Notes: generated by a model from the sequence alone, not told the origin. 64,000 nucleotides of DNA from Brumimicrobium sp964585545 (GCA_964585545.1 CAZPDT010000001.1:1-64000), one strand, 5' to 3'. Shown: positions 17,691-26,607, numbered from the stretch's first letter. A program made the numbers and translations.

Positions 17691-17879
17691 ATGGAAATCA
17701 ATTATCGAACAAAAGAAGAAAGCAATAGAATTCAAAAGCAAGAGTTCTTGGCTTTAACACCACATGAAAGAATCATGCATTTTTTAAAGATAAGTGAGCA
17801 AGTAAGTCAGTTCAAAACAAAAACTGATAGAGCGCAACCTGAGAAGAATAATTTTATTTTAGAGATGAAGAATGAGTGA
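17691..17879 (+). CDS. Small protein preceding a nucleotidyltransferase
   Basis: 62 residues, charged and largely helical (MEINYRTKEESNRIQKQEFL, LTPHERIMHFLKISEQVSQF). The gene overlaps the next one by 8 bases (17872-17879), which implies coupled translation. No domain is recognised. In many Bacteroidetes a small ORF of this type precedes a nucleotidyltransferase, and a partner or antitoxin-like role is possible but unproven. Confidence 0.65.
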   Translation: MEINYRTKEESNRIQKQEFLALTPHERIMHFLKISEQVSQFKTKTDRAQPEKNNFILEMKNE

Positions 17880-18348
17880 GGCATGGTCAGATAATATCTA
17901 TAAATTCCTAGTTCTAGCAGGAGAATACAATGTTCGAATGATTTTGGTAGGAGGTGGGGCAGTTAACTTTCATGGCTATCAACGGCATTCGGCTGACATA
18001 GATTTCTGGATTGATACAGGCACTGAAAATCTTAATAATTTAATTAAGGTGTTTCAGCAGTTAGGATATGATATTCAACAATTCCCTACAAGCGTTTCTG
18101 ATCAAGAACAAAATATCTCTGTTAAGTTTTCCCCTACTGACTTAAATCTAGAACTTATTACACGTTTTGATGTCAATAAAAGCTTTGAAAAGGCATACCA
18201 AGATGCTGAAGAAGTTATTATCCGAGAAAAAAAAGTCTTATGCTATCGCGTTTTATCTCTTGAGGACTTAATAACAAGTAAAATTAGAGCGGGAAGGCCA
18301 AAAAATCAAATGGATATCAAGGTTTTGAAAAGTTTGAATGATAAATGA
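17872..18348 (+). CDS. Nucleotidyltransferase-fold protein (AbiEii/DUF6036-like)
   Basis: 158 residues with a Pol beta-type nucleotidyltransferase signature: VRMILVGGGAVNFHGYQRHS, then ADIDFWIDTG, in which the Gly-rich turn and the D-x-D pair should bind nucleotide and metal. A C-terminal part (VLSLEDLITSKIRAGRPKNQ, MDIKVL) is typical of AbiEii/MNT-like proteins found in toxin-antitoxin pairs. It overlaps the small gene upstream. It ends immediately before a 53-base palindromic repeat. Confidence 0.8.
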   Translation: MSEAWSDNIYKFLVLAGEYNVRMILVGGGAVNFHGYQRHSADIDFWIDTGTENLNNLIKVFQQLGYDIQQFPTSVSDQEQNISVKFSPTDLNLELITRFDVNKSFEKAYQDAEEVIIREKKVLCYRVLSLEDLITSKIRAGRPKNQMDIKVLKSLNDK

Positions 18349-18349
18349 A

Positions 18350-18402
18350 AACCCGAACTATTCATAGGTTTTCATAACAAAAACCTATGAATAATCCGGG
18401 TT
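18350..18402. repeat. Palindromic intergenic repeat between convergent genes
   Basis: AACCCGAACTATTCATAGG(TTTT) and (AAAA)CCTATGAATAATCCGGGTT form an imperfect inverted repeat of about 23 bp arms around CATAAC. Each arm is the terminal module of the dispersed repeat family seen in copies A-C. It lies one base after the stop of the nucleotidyltransferase and could act as a bidirectional terminator. Confidence 0.8.
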
Positions 18403-18469
18403 AAGTGACAAAAAGTAGCTTTCTCGTGGAGACTTGGGTCAATACTGAAAACTTTATTGTGACTTTCTT

Positions 18470-20938
18470 TTATAATTTCAACAACAACCTCACCATGAAG
18501 TTCCTTCCTGCTTGTGGATAATAGAAGTTATCCTGAATCCTGTCGTTTCCTAAATAGTATGAATAGGTATAACCGTTGTTCTCATACATTTCATTAAAGA
18601 GATTATTGATTCTGCCGCTAATGGTTATCTCTTTCAGACCTAAGGCTGCAAATGAATAGGACACATCCAAATGACTGATAAAATAGGCGTCCATTGAACG
18701 GGAGTCACTTGAAGTATTGTCGAGGTATTGCTTTCCTACATATTTATTCATTAAACTTATTCTCAATCCTTTAATGGGTGTATAATGCAGGCTCAATCCA
18801 CTAATAATAGAAGGTGCAAACGCCAGATCGGTCGTTCCATAATCAATTTCCTTTTGTGGAAGAGGATTCCAATTGGTATCGTAGTTGTCTAAATAAGCTG
18901 TGAAATTTTTAATCTTATTTTGACTTAAAGCGAAATTGGCATTGAATCCAAAAGTTTTCAATATTTGATAGCCACCTTCAAGCTCAAGGCCCATTCGATA
19001 ACTTTTGTCTACATTGGTGCGTGTATAACCGCCAACATCGTTAACTTCCCCAGTAAGCACCAATTGGTTTTGATAATCCATACGATAAACATTTGCATTC
19101 AAATAACCTTTTTTATATTTCAAATGATAGCCTACTTCTAAATTATATAGCTCCTCTGGATCGGGATATTGATCGGCGACTTGTTCCCGGAAATCTTTAC
19201 GAACAGGCTCTCGATTGGCAACAGCATAAGAAGCATAGACAGAATGGTGTATATTGAAAATATAAGATAGTCCTGCCTTGGGATTGAAAAAGTTATAGTC
19301 TACTTTTTGGTTGCGTTCTTCTATTTTGCCTTCGTATTCATCAATACCTAAAAATGAATAATCTACATAGCGGTATTGAACATCAGCAAAGAAGTTCAAC
19401 TTTTTCACTTGGTAATTGACTTTTAAGTAGACATTTCCGTCATTTTTAAGGCCATCGTTTTCGAAATATTTTTTATCAATAGGATTATCTTGCATATATT
19501 CTCCCCAAATAATTTTGCTGTAATGTGCTCCTTGGTATTGATTAAATCCTCCTCCAAGAAGCAATTCAAGTCCTTTCAAATTATTATAGTTAACACTAAA
19601 TATACCACCGTAAAAATAATTGTCGAGCCATTTTTGACGGATCATATCCATTTGAGTGATGGTGTCCCCGTTGACTTCTACTGGGGCAAATCCATACGTC
19701 GAAAAATCTTCATCTACTCTATAATTTTCATAATAGCCTTTCCCTCTTGTGAAAAATCCAGCAGCTTTCATGTTCCACTTTCTGTTGAACTGATACGCAT
19801 AGTGCAATTGGTGATGATATTGTTGGTAATTATCAGTTTCGTTAGAATATGTATAGGCATTGTAAGTTCTTCCTGAATTGAGTAAATGCTCTGTTTCTTC
19901 TTCAGTTAATCCATTGCGGGCAGCATAATCCAACATCCCTTGTTGGTCATTATTGACCCTGCTTTCGGGGGTTCCATACCATGCTTGGTATGTTTTTTCT
20001 TTTCCACCAAAAACTAGGAGGCGTAATTTTGATTTCTTACCGTGATAAGCCGCTTGAGCGTAATAGGATTTTAATTTTGTACTTGCCCGATCGATATAAC
20101 CATCAGAACTTATTCGAGATATGCGAGCATCAACTGAAAAATTATTTTTCATTAAGCCTGTCCCTGCGCTAATTGAATTTTTTAAAGTATTGAAAGAACC
20201 CAATGTATTGTCAATTATTGCATAGGGTTTTTCATGGACTTGACCCGTCGATATGTTGATGCTTGATCCAAAAGCACTGCTTCCATTGGATGATGTTCCA
20301 ACCCCTCTTTGAATTTGCATGCTGCTCATAGAAGCACTAATATCGGGCATATTTACCCAAAAGACATCTTGTGATTCTCCGTCATTGATAGGAATACCGT
20401 TTATGGTCACATTGATTCGGGTTGGATCTACACCACGAATTCTGTATCCTGTATATCCCACACCTGCCCCAGCATCTGATGAAACTACGGTGGAAGGAAC
20501 GGTTTGTAGGAGATAAGGTGCATCTTGCCCGTAATTTAATGCTTTGATCTCTTTTGCATCCAAATTGGTATAGGTTGTAGGTGTTTTCTTGTCTGCCCGC
20601 ACAGCTTTCACATCGATACCTTCTTGTAGGAAAAAAGAAGCGTGAAGCGAAAAATTAACCTCTTTATCTTCATCTAATTTAAGGGTAATTGTATGGGCAT
20701 CATAGCCAAAAAACTGTGCTCTTACTTCATAAGTTCCTTCTTTTAAAGGTTTAATGAGATAGCTTCCGTCTTCAGCGGTAATGTCGCCTCTATTTTTGTT
20801 CACAAGGCTTACGGTAGCGCCTTCAATAGGAACGCCCTCTTCATTTTTAACCTTACCTGAAATTTGGAACTGTGCGTGAGCACTAGAAGACAGTAACAAT
20901 GCCACTGTTAAGGCTTTTAAAACATCTCTTGTCTTCAT
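18470..20938 (-). CDS. TonB-dependent receptor, probable thiamine-compound transporter
   Basis: From ATG 20938 (MKTRDVLKALTVALLLSSSA, signal peptide) the product is 822 residues; ATG 20950 is four codons longer. An N-terminal carboxypeptidase-regulatory-like domain (about 25-105: ISGKVKNEEGVPIEGATVSL) is followed by a plug (YRIRGVDPTRINVTINGIPI, then GTSSNGSSAFGSSINI) and a 22-strand barrel ending in YPQAGRNFMVRLLLKL. The only substrate clue is the TPP riboswitch in its leader (21016-21092). Riboswitch-controlled TonB receptors in Bacteroidetes are proposed thiamine importers. It is a single gene, so TPP controls outer-membrane uptake alone here. Confidence 0.9.
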   Translation of the reverse strand: MKTRDVLKALTVALLLSSSAHAQFQISGKVKNEEGVPIEGATVSLVNKNRGDITAEDGSYLIKPLKEGTYEVRAQFFGYDAHTITLKLDEDKEVNFSLHASFFLQEGIDVKAVRADKKTPTTYTNLDAKEIKALNYGQDAPYLLQTVPSTVVSSDAGAGVGYTGYRIRGVDPTRINVTINGIPINDGESQDVFWVNMPDISASMSSMQIQRGVGTSSNGSSAFGSSINISTGQVHEKPYAIIDNTLGSFNTLKNSISAGTGLMKNNFSVDARISRISSDGYIDRASTKLKSYYAQAAYHGKKSKLRLLVFGGKEKTYQAWYGTPESRVNNDQQGMLDYAARNGLTEEETEHLLNSGRTYNAYTYSNETDNYQQYHHQLHYAYQFNRKWNMKAAGFFTRGKGYYENYRVDEDFSTYGFAPVEVNGDTITQMDMIRQKWLDNYFYGGIFSVNYNNLKGLELLLGGGFNQYQGAHYSKIIWGEYMQDNPIDKKYFENDGLKNDGNVYLKVNYQVKKLNFFADVQYRYVDYSFLGIDEYEGKIEERNQKVDYNFFNPKAGLSYIFNIHHSVYASYAVANREPVRKDFREQVADQYPDPEELYNLEVGYHLKYKKGYLNANVYRMDYQNQLVLTGEVNDVGGYTRTNVDKSYRMGLELEGGYQILKTFGFNANFALSQNKIKNFTAYLDNYDTNWNPLPQKEIDYGTTDLAFAPSIISGLSLHYTPIKGLRISLMNKYVGKQYLDNTSSDSRSMDAYFISHLDVSYSFAALGLKEITISGRINNLFNEMYENNGYTYSYYLGNDRIQDNFYYPQAGRNFMVRLLLKL

Positions 20939-21015
20939 GTCTTTAAACATTTAACAAGAACAAGGGGCTAATTCTTGGATTAATAATTAATTAGAATTAA
21001 CACTTTATTTTGTTC

Positions 21016-21092
21016 ATTTCCCGCCGCAGGTATTAACCTGATCCGGTGCTATGGGTATAATCTCAGTCGACTAAAAGTCAACACCCCTTTTG
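21016..21092 (-). promoter_or_regulatory. TPP riboswitch (THI element)
   Basis: Read on the minus strand, the leader holds the conserved THI-box blocks in order: GGGGTG, CTGAGATTATACCC, CCGGATCAGGTTAATACCTG and CGGCGGGAA. These form the two arms that bind the pyrimidine and pyrophosphate parts of thiamine pyrophosphate. It is 78 bases upstream of the TonB receptor start. The element normally represses expression when TPP is plentiful. Confidence 0.95.
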
Positions 21093-21100
21093 AGACAATG

Positions 21101-21108
21101 CAAAGGTA
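21101..21108 (-). promoter_or_regulatory. -7 promoter element for the TPP-riboswitch transcript
   Basis: On the minus strand this reads TACCTTTG, an exact TAnnTTTG match, positioned just before the first conserved riboswitch stem. Confidence 0.6.
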
Positions 21109-21208
21109 ATAGAAATAATCATCTTCCAAAGTTAATATTTGGTCAATTACCAATTAAGAATTGAAAGTTAATTTCGTTCCTGCTCCCGTTCTCATTCTCC
21201 CTCTAACT

Positions 21209-21736
21209 CTAGTAGTATGGCGATATCATCAAATAAACAATAACACCAGTTACTGCAACATATAGCCATAATGGGAAGGTAACATGTGCCCATTTCTTAT
21301 GCCTTTTAAAGTCGCCTTTCCAAGCTTGGAAGAAAGTGATTAAAACCAGAGGTACGAAACCTATGCTAAGAAAGATATGAGAGATTAAGATAATGTAATA
21401 CACCATCTTATAATCACCTTCATAATGGGTTTCGTGAGAAGTGATGTGGTACAAGATATAAAGCACCAAAAAGAGTAAGGATAAAGCCAAGGCAGTCTTC
21501 ATCAAGGTTTGGTGTAAAGCTCTATTCTTATTTCTTATAGCAACAACTCCAGCAATTAAAATTAAGGCAGTTACCCCGTTAATTGTAGCATAAATAGAAG
21601 GCAAAAAGGTCAAGTCAACACCTCCAATTTTTATATTGAAAAGAAGTGCAATTGTAATTGGGATAAAAATAGACAAAAAGACAATAAGTCTCTTGAAATT
21701 TTTTATTTGCTGGGGTGTTCTGACTTTATTTTGCAT
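21209..21736 (-). CDS. DUF420 membrane protein
   Basis: 175 residues with five hydrophobic segments. Conserved features are INGVTALILIAGVVAIRN, the loop HQTLMKTALALSLLFL, YHITSHETHYEG and ISHIFLSIGFVPLVLIT with membrane histidines, then FKRHKKWAHVTFPLWLYVAV. The DUF420 family (YozB-type) is found next to SCO and cytochrome oxidase genes, and a role in oxidase assembly is suspected. It overlaps the SCO gene by 11 bases and ends the oxidase operon. Confidence 0.88.
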   Translation of the reverse strand: MQNKVRTPQQIKNFKRLIVFLSIFIPITIALLFNIKIGGVDLTFLPSIYATINGVTALILIAGVVAIRNKNRALHQTLMKTALALSLLFLVLYILYHITSHETHYEGDYKMVYYIILISHIFLSIGFVPLVLITFFQAWKGDFKRHKKWAHVTFPLWLYVAVTGVIVYLMISPYY

Positions 21737-22418
21737 TGTGCAATAGCTTTACATCACTGATTAATCGTTGACAATCCTGTTCGTCTAAACTGTTGTAGAC
21801 TCCCCGAATGTGTTTGTTTTTATCGATTAAGACAAAATTTGAACTGTGTAAGAAACCACCAGGTGCTTTTTTATCTTCCTGGGCTAATATTTGGAAACCT
21901 TCCAATGCGAGTTGTTTTGTTTCTTCTTGGTCTCCTGTGAGGAAATACCAGTTTTCTCCAGTAAAATTGTGTTCTTTTCTATACGCTCTTAGATTTGCGG
22001 GTGTATCCTTCTCAGGATCAATTGTAAAGGAGATATATGCCATGTCATTGTTGATTTCCATAAGAGAATCCCTCACGGCATTTAATGATTCATTCATGGG
22101 TACACAAATTGTAGGGCAAGTAGCAAAGAAAAAATCAGCAATCCATATTTTATCTTCAATTTCGGATGATGATAATGGGATAGAATCTTCTGTTAAATAC
22201 GTCCATTCTGGAACTTTATGGAATATTGTGTCACCAACTTCATATCCTTCCATGGGGGCGTGTACTATATCGTAATTTCCGATTATGGGAAGACCAACCG
22301 CATTTTTTTCTTGCGTTGAGTTGCTACAACCTAGAAGAAATAGCGTGATCAATGGGAAGGCTAAGAAATGAAATGTTGGATTATTCTTTCTTGGCTTCTG
22401 ACTGTTTATTTTTTTCAT
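21726..22418 (-). CDS. SCO1/SenC-family copper chaperone lipoprotein
   Basis: From ATG 22418 the product is 230 residues (ATG 22457 adds 13). The signal ends in a lipobox, FLLGC. The thioredoxin-like fold has the CxxxC motif in FFFATCPTICVPM, AYISFTIDPEKDTPANLRAY, and the copper-ligand His in FLHSSNFVLIDKN. SCO proteins deliver copper to the CuA site of oxidase subunit II. All three copper ligands are present. The start overlaps the end of the second SCO-like gene by 38 bases. Confidence 0.92.
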   Translation of the reverse strand: MKKINSQKPRKNNPTFHFLAFPLITLFLLGCSNSTQEKNAVGLPIIGNYDIVHAPMEGYEVGDTIFHKVPEWTYLTEDSIPLSSSEIEDKIWIADFFFATCPTICVPMNESLNAVRDSLMEINNDMAYISFTIDPEKDTPANLRAYRKEHNFTGENWYFLTGDQEETKQLALEGFQILAQEDKKAPGGFLHSSNFVLIDKNKHIRGVYNSLDEQDCQRLISDVKLLHNAK

Positions 22419-23106
22419 CTCGATATTGTTTTTGTAAGAGCGATACATGTTGTTCAAAATCTCTTATTAGTCCTTCACTGTTTCCTCTTCTAACAAATCT
22501 GAGCTCATTATGTTGGTCAACAAGTAGTAAAATTTCCAAATAAAACTTTTGGGCGAAAGCCGTATCAGATTCTGTTTTATAAAGGTTGATTCCGTTATTT
22601 TCTATATTATATATCTGTTTAGGATCACCTGTAACCACATTCCACAATGTTGAATCATATCCTGTAACCATATCATTTAGGGTAAATAACATTTCATCAA
22701 GATGGTCGACAGGATTTCCTTCCTTGTCTGTTACAATTGACACAATATCTACGTAATCAAGATTTTTTCTATTCTTTTTATAATATTGGTAGACCAGCAT
22801 ATTAAAACGGAACAACTCAATAGCACAAGCTTGCGGACAAGAGGTTTGTAACGTTGTAAAGATGGTAATTTTTCCTTCTTGTGTTTTATTATTGACTACT
22901 TTTCCGTTTGCTCCAGTAAACTCATATTGAGGCATTTCTCCAAAATGGGGAAGTTCCTGATATTGGTTGTTGCATTTGCCCATGGTAAATAAGACCATAA
23001 GAGTAGCAGGTCCAAATAAGACTAACGCAATTAACACTTTTTTAAGTGCTTCTTTTTTCTTATTTACTCTTGCCAAATCAGACGATGTTTCGAGATCAAC
23101 TGTCAC
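22381..23106 (-). CDS. Second SCO-like thioredoxin-fold protein lacking the copper His
   Basis: 241 residues, with one N-terminal membrane anchor (about 24-42) and a SCO-like fold facing the periplasm. The CxxxC motif is kept as C90-P-Q-A-C94. The segment that carries the copper-binding His in SCO (LHSSNFVLID in the neighbour) reads FYLEILLLVD, so the His is replaced. A thiol-redox role, for example reducing the CuA cysteines or the partner SCO, is more likely than copper carriage. It overlaps the subunit IV gene by four bases (ATGA). Confidence 0.82.
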   Translation of the reverse strand: MTVDLETSSDLARVNKKKEALKKVLIALVLFGPATLMVLFTMGKCNNQYQELPHFGEMPQYEFTGANGKVVNNKTQEGKITIFTTLQTSCPQACAIELFRFNMLVYQYYKKNRKNLDYVDIVSIVTDKEGNPVDHLDEMLFTLNDMVTGYDSTLWNVVTGDPKQIYNIENNGINLYKTESDTAFAQKFYLEILLLVDQHNELRFVRRGNSEGLIRDFEQHVSLLQKQYRDEKNKQSEAKKE

Positions 23107-23456
23107 ATAACTTTTGCTAGTGCCGCACCTTCAATAAGAAGGAGAATTAAGATATCTACTATAAATATGATGTAGGTAACCATTAAAGTTATACGCAACA
23201 ATCTATTTTCATCGCCTATGTGCATAAACGTCCATACAATATAAAATGCTTTAATTATTGTCATAACAATAAATGCAACTTTCATGGCTGTCCATGCATC
23301 ACTACCTTGCTTTACAAAAACACCACAAAGTACTTCTATAAGTGTTACAATAGAAAGCAGTAAAGTTACTTTCCAAATGTTTCTTCTTTTTACTTTACCT
23401 TCTTCTTCAGAATGGTGGTTGTATAAGGAGTATTCTATAATATCGTCTCTTTCCAT
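23103..23456 (-). CDS. Cytochrome c oxidase subunit IV family protein
   Basis: 117 residues with three hydrophobic segments (about 28-47, 54-75, 87-110). IWKVTLLLSIVTLIEVLCGV, KVAFIVMTIIKAFYIVWTFM-H and RITLMVTYIIFIVDILILLL are typical of the small prokaryotic subunit IV/CtaF family. It is a structural membrane subunit of the terminal oxidase, encoded between subunit III and the SCO-like genes. Confidence 0.88.
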   Translation of the reverse strand: MERDDIIEYSLYNHHSEEEGKVKRRNIWKVTLLLSIVTLIEVLCGVFVKQGSDAWTAMKVAFIVMTIIKAFYIVWTFMHIGDENRLLRITLMVTYIIFIVDILILLLIEGAALAKVM

Positions 23457-23495
23457 GGTTTAAAATATATACAAATGAATAAATTAATTTTATTG

Positions 23496-24575
23496 TTAAA
23501 TAAGGTACAAGAATGTAAATACAAATACCCAAACTAAATCTACGAAGTGCCAGTATAAACCGGTTTTCTCAATCATTTCATAATGGCCTCGTCTTTCATA
23601 AGTTCCTTTTAAAATATTTCCAAATATTACGAGATTAACAATAACACCAATGGTTACGTGAAATCCGTGGAAACCAGTAATCCAGAAGAAGAATTGAGCA
23701 TACGTTTGTGGACCGTATTCATTCTGTCTTAAATTGGCACCATAAATAACTCTTCCATTTGTAAGTGCTTCGTAATACAGTGCTTTTGATCCTTCGCTTT
23801 CATCTATTCTTGTTTCATCATGAGCGGCAGATGTTAGCTCGTATTCAGCACCAGGTTGTTTAATCAACAGTTGTAAATCCTGATCTGCTTTTTTATTTAC
23901 TTTAGCTACTGTTCCATCCCCTAAAGTTATCATTAAAGCATCACCTGTTCCCGCAAGCCTTCTGTGCATAGCTGCATGTCGAAAAGCATGCATTAAGTCA
24001 CCTTCTTCAGCAGATATGTTTGCATCTGTAATAACATCTCCACTGGCGTATTGGGAGGCTGGCCCTGGCCTGACGACTTCAAAACTCTCGAGTTCGCCAA
24101 ATTCTCCTTTTACTATTGCTTGTGATCCGTCTTTTAATTGTACAGCTCCAAATTCAGTCCCATGGATAAAGTGAGCCCACTCCCAAGCTTGAGAACTGAG
24201 GAAGATGAGTCCGCCCAATACCGTTAATCCAAACCATTTGGTAACTCCTCTACGATCCATACGATGACCTGCTTCCACAGCCAGAACCATAGTTACTGAA
24301 CTAATAATCAAAACAAATGTCATAAAGGCGACATATCCCAAAGGGAAATCGCCGCTTATAAAGGGAATTTTTGTAAAGTTTTCTTCACCTATAGGCCATG
24401 CTCCTCCATATGAGTATCGTGTCACCCCATAAGAAACGAGGAATCCACCAAATGTAAGTGCATCGGTTACGAGGAAAAACCAAATCATTAATTTACCATA
24501 GCTCACCCCAAATGGAGAGCCCTTGCCATCCATTGTTGTGTATTTCTTTAGTTCACTAGAAGTATGTTCTGACAT
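23496..24575 (-). CDS. Cytochrome c oxidase subunit III (second copy)
   Basis: 359 residues. N-terminal segments (LMIWFFLVTDALTFGGFLVS, VAFMTFVLIISSVTMVLAVE, GLTVLGGLIFLSSQAWEW) and C-terminal segments (FFFWITGFHGFHVTIGVIVN, YWHFVDLVWVFVFTFLYLI) carry the usual subunit III motifs. A hydrophilic insertion of about 130 residues (about 143-275) separates them; insertions here are known in Bacteroidetes subunit III. It starts 21 bases after the other subunit III gene. Subunits I and II are not in the window. Confidence 0.92.
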   Translation of the reverse strand: MSEHTSSELKKYTTMDGKGSPFGVSYGKLMIWFFLVTDALTFGGFLVSYGVTRYSYGGAWPIGEENFTKIPFISGDFPLGYVAFMTFVLIISSVTMVLAVEAGHRMDRRGVTKWFGLTVLGGLIFLSSQAWEWAHFIHGTEFGAVQLKDGSQAIVKGEFGELESFEVVRPGPASQYASGDVITDANISAEEGDLMHAFRHAAMHRRLAGTGDALMITLGDGTVAKVNKKADQDLQLLIKQPGAEYELTSAAHDETRIDESEGSKALYYEALTNGRVIYGANLRQNEYGPQTYAQFFFWITGFHGFHVTIGVIVNLVIFGNILKGTYERRGHYEMIEKTGLYWHFVDLVWVFVFTFLYLI

Positions 24576-24600
24576 TATTTAAATAATTTTGTTTGCGAAT

Positions 24601-25659
24601 TTAATGAATAAATACTAAAAATAGCAACAAATATAACCATAAAATCCCTAGGAAGTGCCAAAAAATGGAACCTGATTTTAGAGAAATTAACATTTTATCT
24701 GTATTTTTAATTGTGTATGAGCGAATTACCATTACAATTAACATGATCAATCCAGCAATAACATGGAGCAAATGTAGAATCGTGATAATATAAAAGTAAG
24801 CTGTGCTTTTATCGCTGTTTCCGCGCAACAATTTGTTCTGTAAATTAGCACTAAGCGGTTGCCCTTTATACATCAAGGTACGTTCCTTATAATCCAATTG
24901 ATTGCCGTTATAAGACAGTCTAAAATCTTTTCCCAATTCTCCGCTTACGAAAAAATCGGCTCTATCATCTACAATGTTTCTTGCCAATTGCTGTAATCTT
25001 TCATAATCAAGTTTTTTTAACTTCTCCCCGTTGGGCCGAATAAATTCTCCGTTGGCATAAACAAGTGGCTCGCTTTTGTAGAGCAATGTAAATCCATCAA
25101 AGTTGATGTTTGCATTTTTTAAATCGGAAAGATTATAGGTTAAAAATTGTTGCGCAAAATTATGGAACTCTTTTTTTTCTTTTCCTTCTAATTTCTGTCC
25201 CTTGAAGTAATACTGATTGTCCTCAACAGTTAAATACTCTCCATCTTTTTTGATTTCATAATAATCCCCATAACGGCCTTTATCAACAATAATTTTTGAT
25301 ACAAAATGAGCTCCATCATTGACCAAATCTTTATAGCCAATGAATTGAGAAATTCCAAAACCGACACCCAATAAAAGTGTAGTGATCATAAAAATTCTCG
25401 CCATTTGCACTTTTTTAGCCTTTACAGACCGTGTAGCAATAGAAAGAGTAATACTGCTCACAATGATAATGGCTGTGCTGACATAAAAGGGAAGGGGCAG
25501 ATTGACTTTGATCCAAAAACTGTCTCCCATTGAAACAATATAAGCAGAAGTAAAGCCAGCAAACATCATGCATATACTTAATACAATAATCCAAGAGAGT
25601 TGTTTTTTTACTTTTTCCTGAACTTTTAACGGATATGAGTCAGTGAATTTTTCTTTCAT
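24601..25659 (-). CDS. Cytochrome c oxidase subunit III-like protein with a long repeat-bearing loop
   Basis: 352 residues. Membrane segments at about 23-43, 57-76 and 88-108 and at 286-312 and 330-350 match a short subunit III (FYIITILHLLHVIAGLIML, SIFWHFLGILWLYLLLFLVF). Between them lies a hydrophilic insertion of about 170 residues (112-282) with a recurring short pattern, aromatic-x-G-x-x-L: YYFKGQKL (150), TLLYKSEPL (191), RLSYNGNQL (247), TLMYKGQPL (261). The loop should face the periplasm. The family member is usually near 190-200 residues without this insertion, so it is an addition. Confidence 0.88.
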   Translation of the reverse strand: MKEKFTDSYPLKVQEKVKKQLSWIIVLSICMMFAGFTSAYIVSMGDSFWIKVNLPLPFYVSTAIIIVSSITLSIATRSVKAKKVQMARIFMITTLLLGVGFGISQFIGYKDLVNDGAHFVSKIIVDKGRYGDYYEIKKDGEYLTVEDNQYYFKGQKLEGKEKKEFHNFAQQFLTYNLSDLKNANINFDGFTLLYKSEPLVYANGEFIRPNGEKLKKLDYERLQQLARNIVDDRADFFVSGELGKDFRLSYNGNQLDYKERTLMYKGQPLSANLQNKLLRGNSDKSTAYFYIITILHLLHVIAGLIMLIVMVIRSYTIKNTDKMLISLKSGSIFWHFLGILWLYLLLFLVFIH

Positions 25660-25691
25660 AGTTCGAGAGTTTAATACTGTTTTATTAAGAA

Positions 25692-26567
25692 TTAATTAGG
25701 GGGGACAAAGAAATAATATTTATCAATAACATAGGCAAATTGTATCAAGGGCAAATAGATAAATGAAGCAAACATGAGCTTTAAAGCGTCTTTCTCATTT
25801 AAAGTGAGATACAATCTATACGCATATAAGAAGAAAATGAGTCCTAAAATTGTAGCGGCCAACACAGAGAATGTTCCGACTAAATCCAAAATCCAAGGAG
25901 TGAGTGAAAAAGGAATCAATAGAACGGTCGATAACACTATGATATAAGCTGAGAACTTTGATTTTCCTGATTTTGAAGGAAGCAGATGAAAGTCGGCCTT
26001 TTGATAACTGTCATGAGACACCCATGCAATCGCCCAAAAATGAGGCAACTGCCATACAAACTGGACAAAGAATAAAGCACCAGGCATGGCGGCAAACTGG
26101 TTGGTTACAGCAATGGCACCTATCATTGGTGGGAGCGCTCCAGGGAAAGCACCTATAATTACTGCCCAAGGAGTAACTTGCTTTGAAGGCGTATAGATAA
26201 AAACATAAGAGATGTAGGAAATGATGCCCAGAAGCATGGTGTTGAAATTGAGCAGGTAAAGCTGGTATGAACCTATGCCTAACATTAAAGCAACTGTAAT
26301 ATAGGCTTCAATTAATGACATGCGTCCGCTGGGCAGGGGCCGACCTTGTGTTCGGGGCATCTTTGCATCTAGCTTCCGCTCCCAAATTTGATTGCTTCCT
26401 ATACTCGCACTGGTTACCAATAAACCTCCAACAAGTAAATTAAAAGCCTCTAGCCAAGTTCCTCCACCTGCAAATAAAAACCCAGCCAAGGCTGAAATAA
26501 TTACAGTTAATGACAATCTGAATTTCGTAAATTGTAGGTAATCTTTAATTTTTGATTTAAAACTCAT
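25692..26567 (-). CDS. cyoE: Protoheme IX farnesyltransferase (heme o synthase)
   Basis: 291 residues, a polytopic UbiA-family prenyltransferase that adds farnesyl to heme b to make heme o for the oxidase. The first metal/diphosphate motif is in SIGSNQIWERKLDAKMPRTQ-RPL, and the second region reads PHFWAIAWVSHDSYQKADF. This context and KTRPLP-like sequence distinguish CyoE/CtaB from UbiA. It heads the minus-strand operon cyoE, two subunit III genes, subunit IV, two SCO-like genes and DUF420. No heme A synthase gene is nearby. Confidence 0.93.
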   Translation of the reverse strand: MSFKSKIKDYLQFTKFRLSLTVIISALAGFLFAGGGTWLEAFNLLVGGLLVTSASIGSNQIWERKLDAKMPRTQGRPLPSGRMSLIEAYITVALMLGIGSYQLYLLNFNTMLLGIISYISYVFIYTPSKQVTPWAVIIGAFPGALPPMIGAIAVTNQFAAMPGALFFVQFVWQLPHFWAIAWVSHDSYQKADFHLLPSKSGKSKFSAYIIVLSTVLLIPFSLTPWILDLVGTFSVLAATILGLIFFLYAYRLYLTLNEKDALKLMFASFIYLPLIQFAYVIDKYYFFVPPN

Positions 26568-26607
26568 CCTTTACCTTATCGGGGTTTACTATTTCTAAAA
26601 CTTGCGC

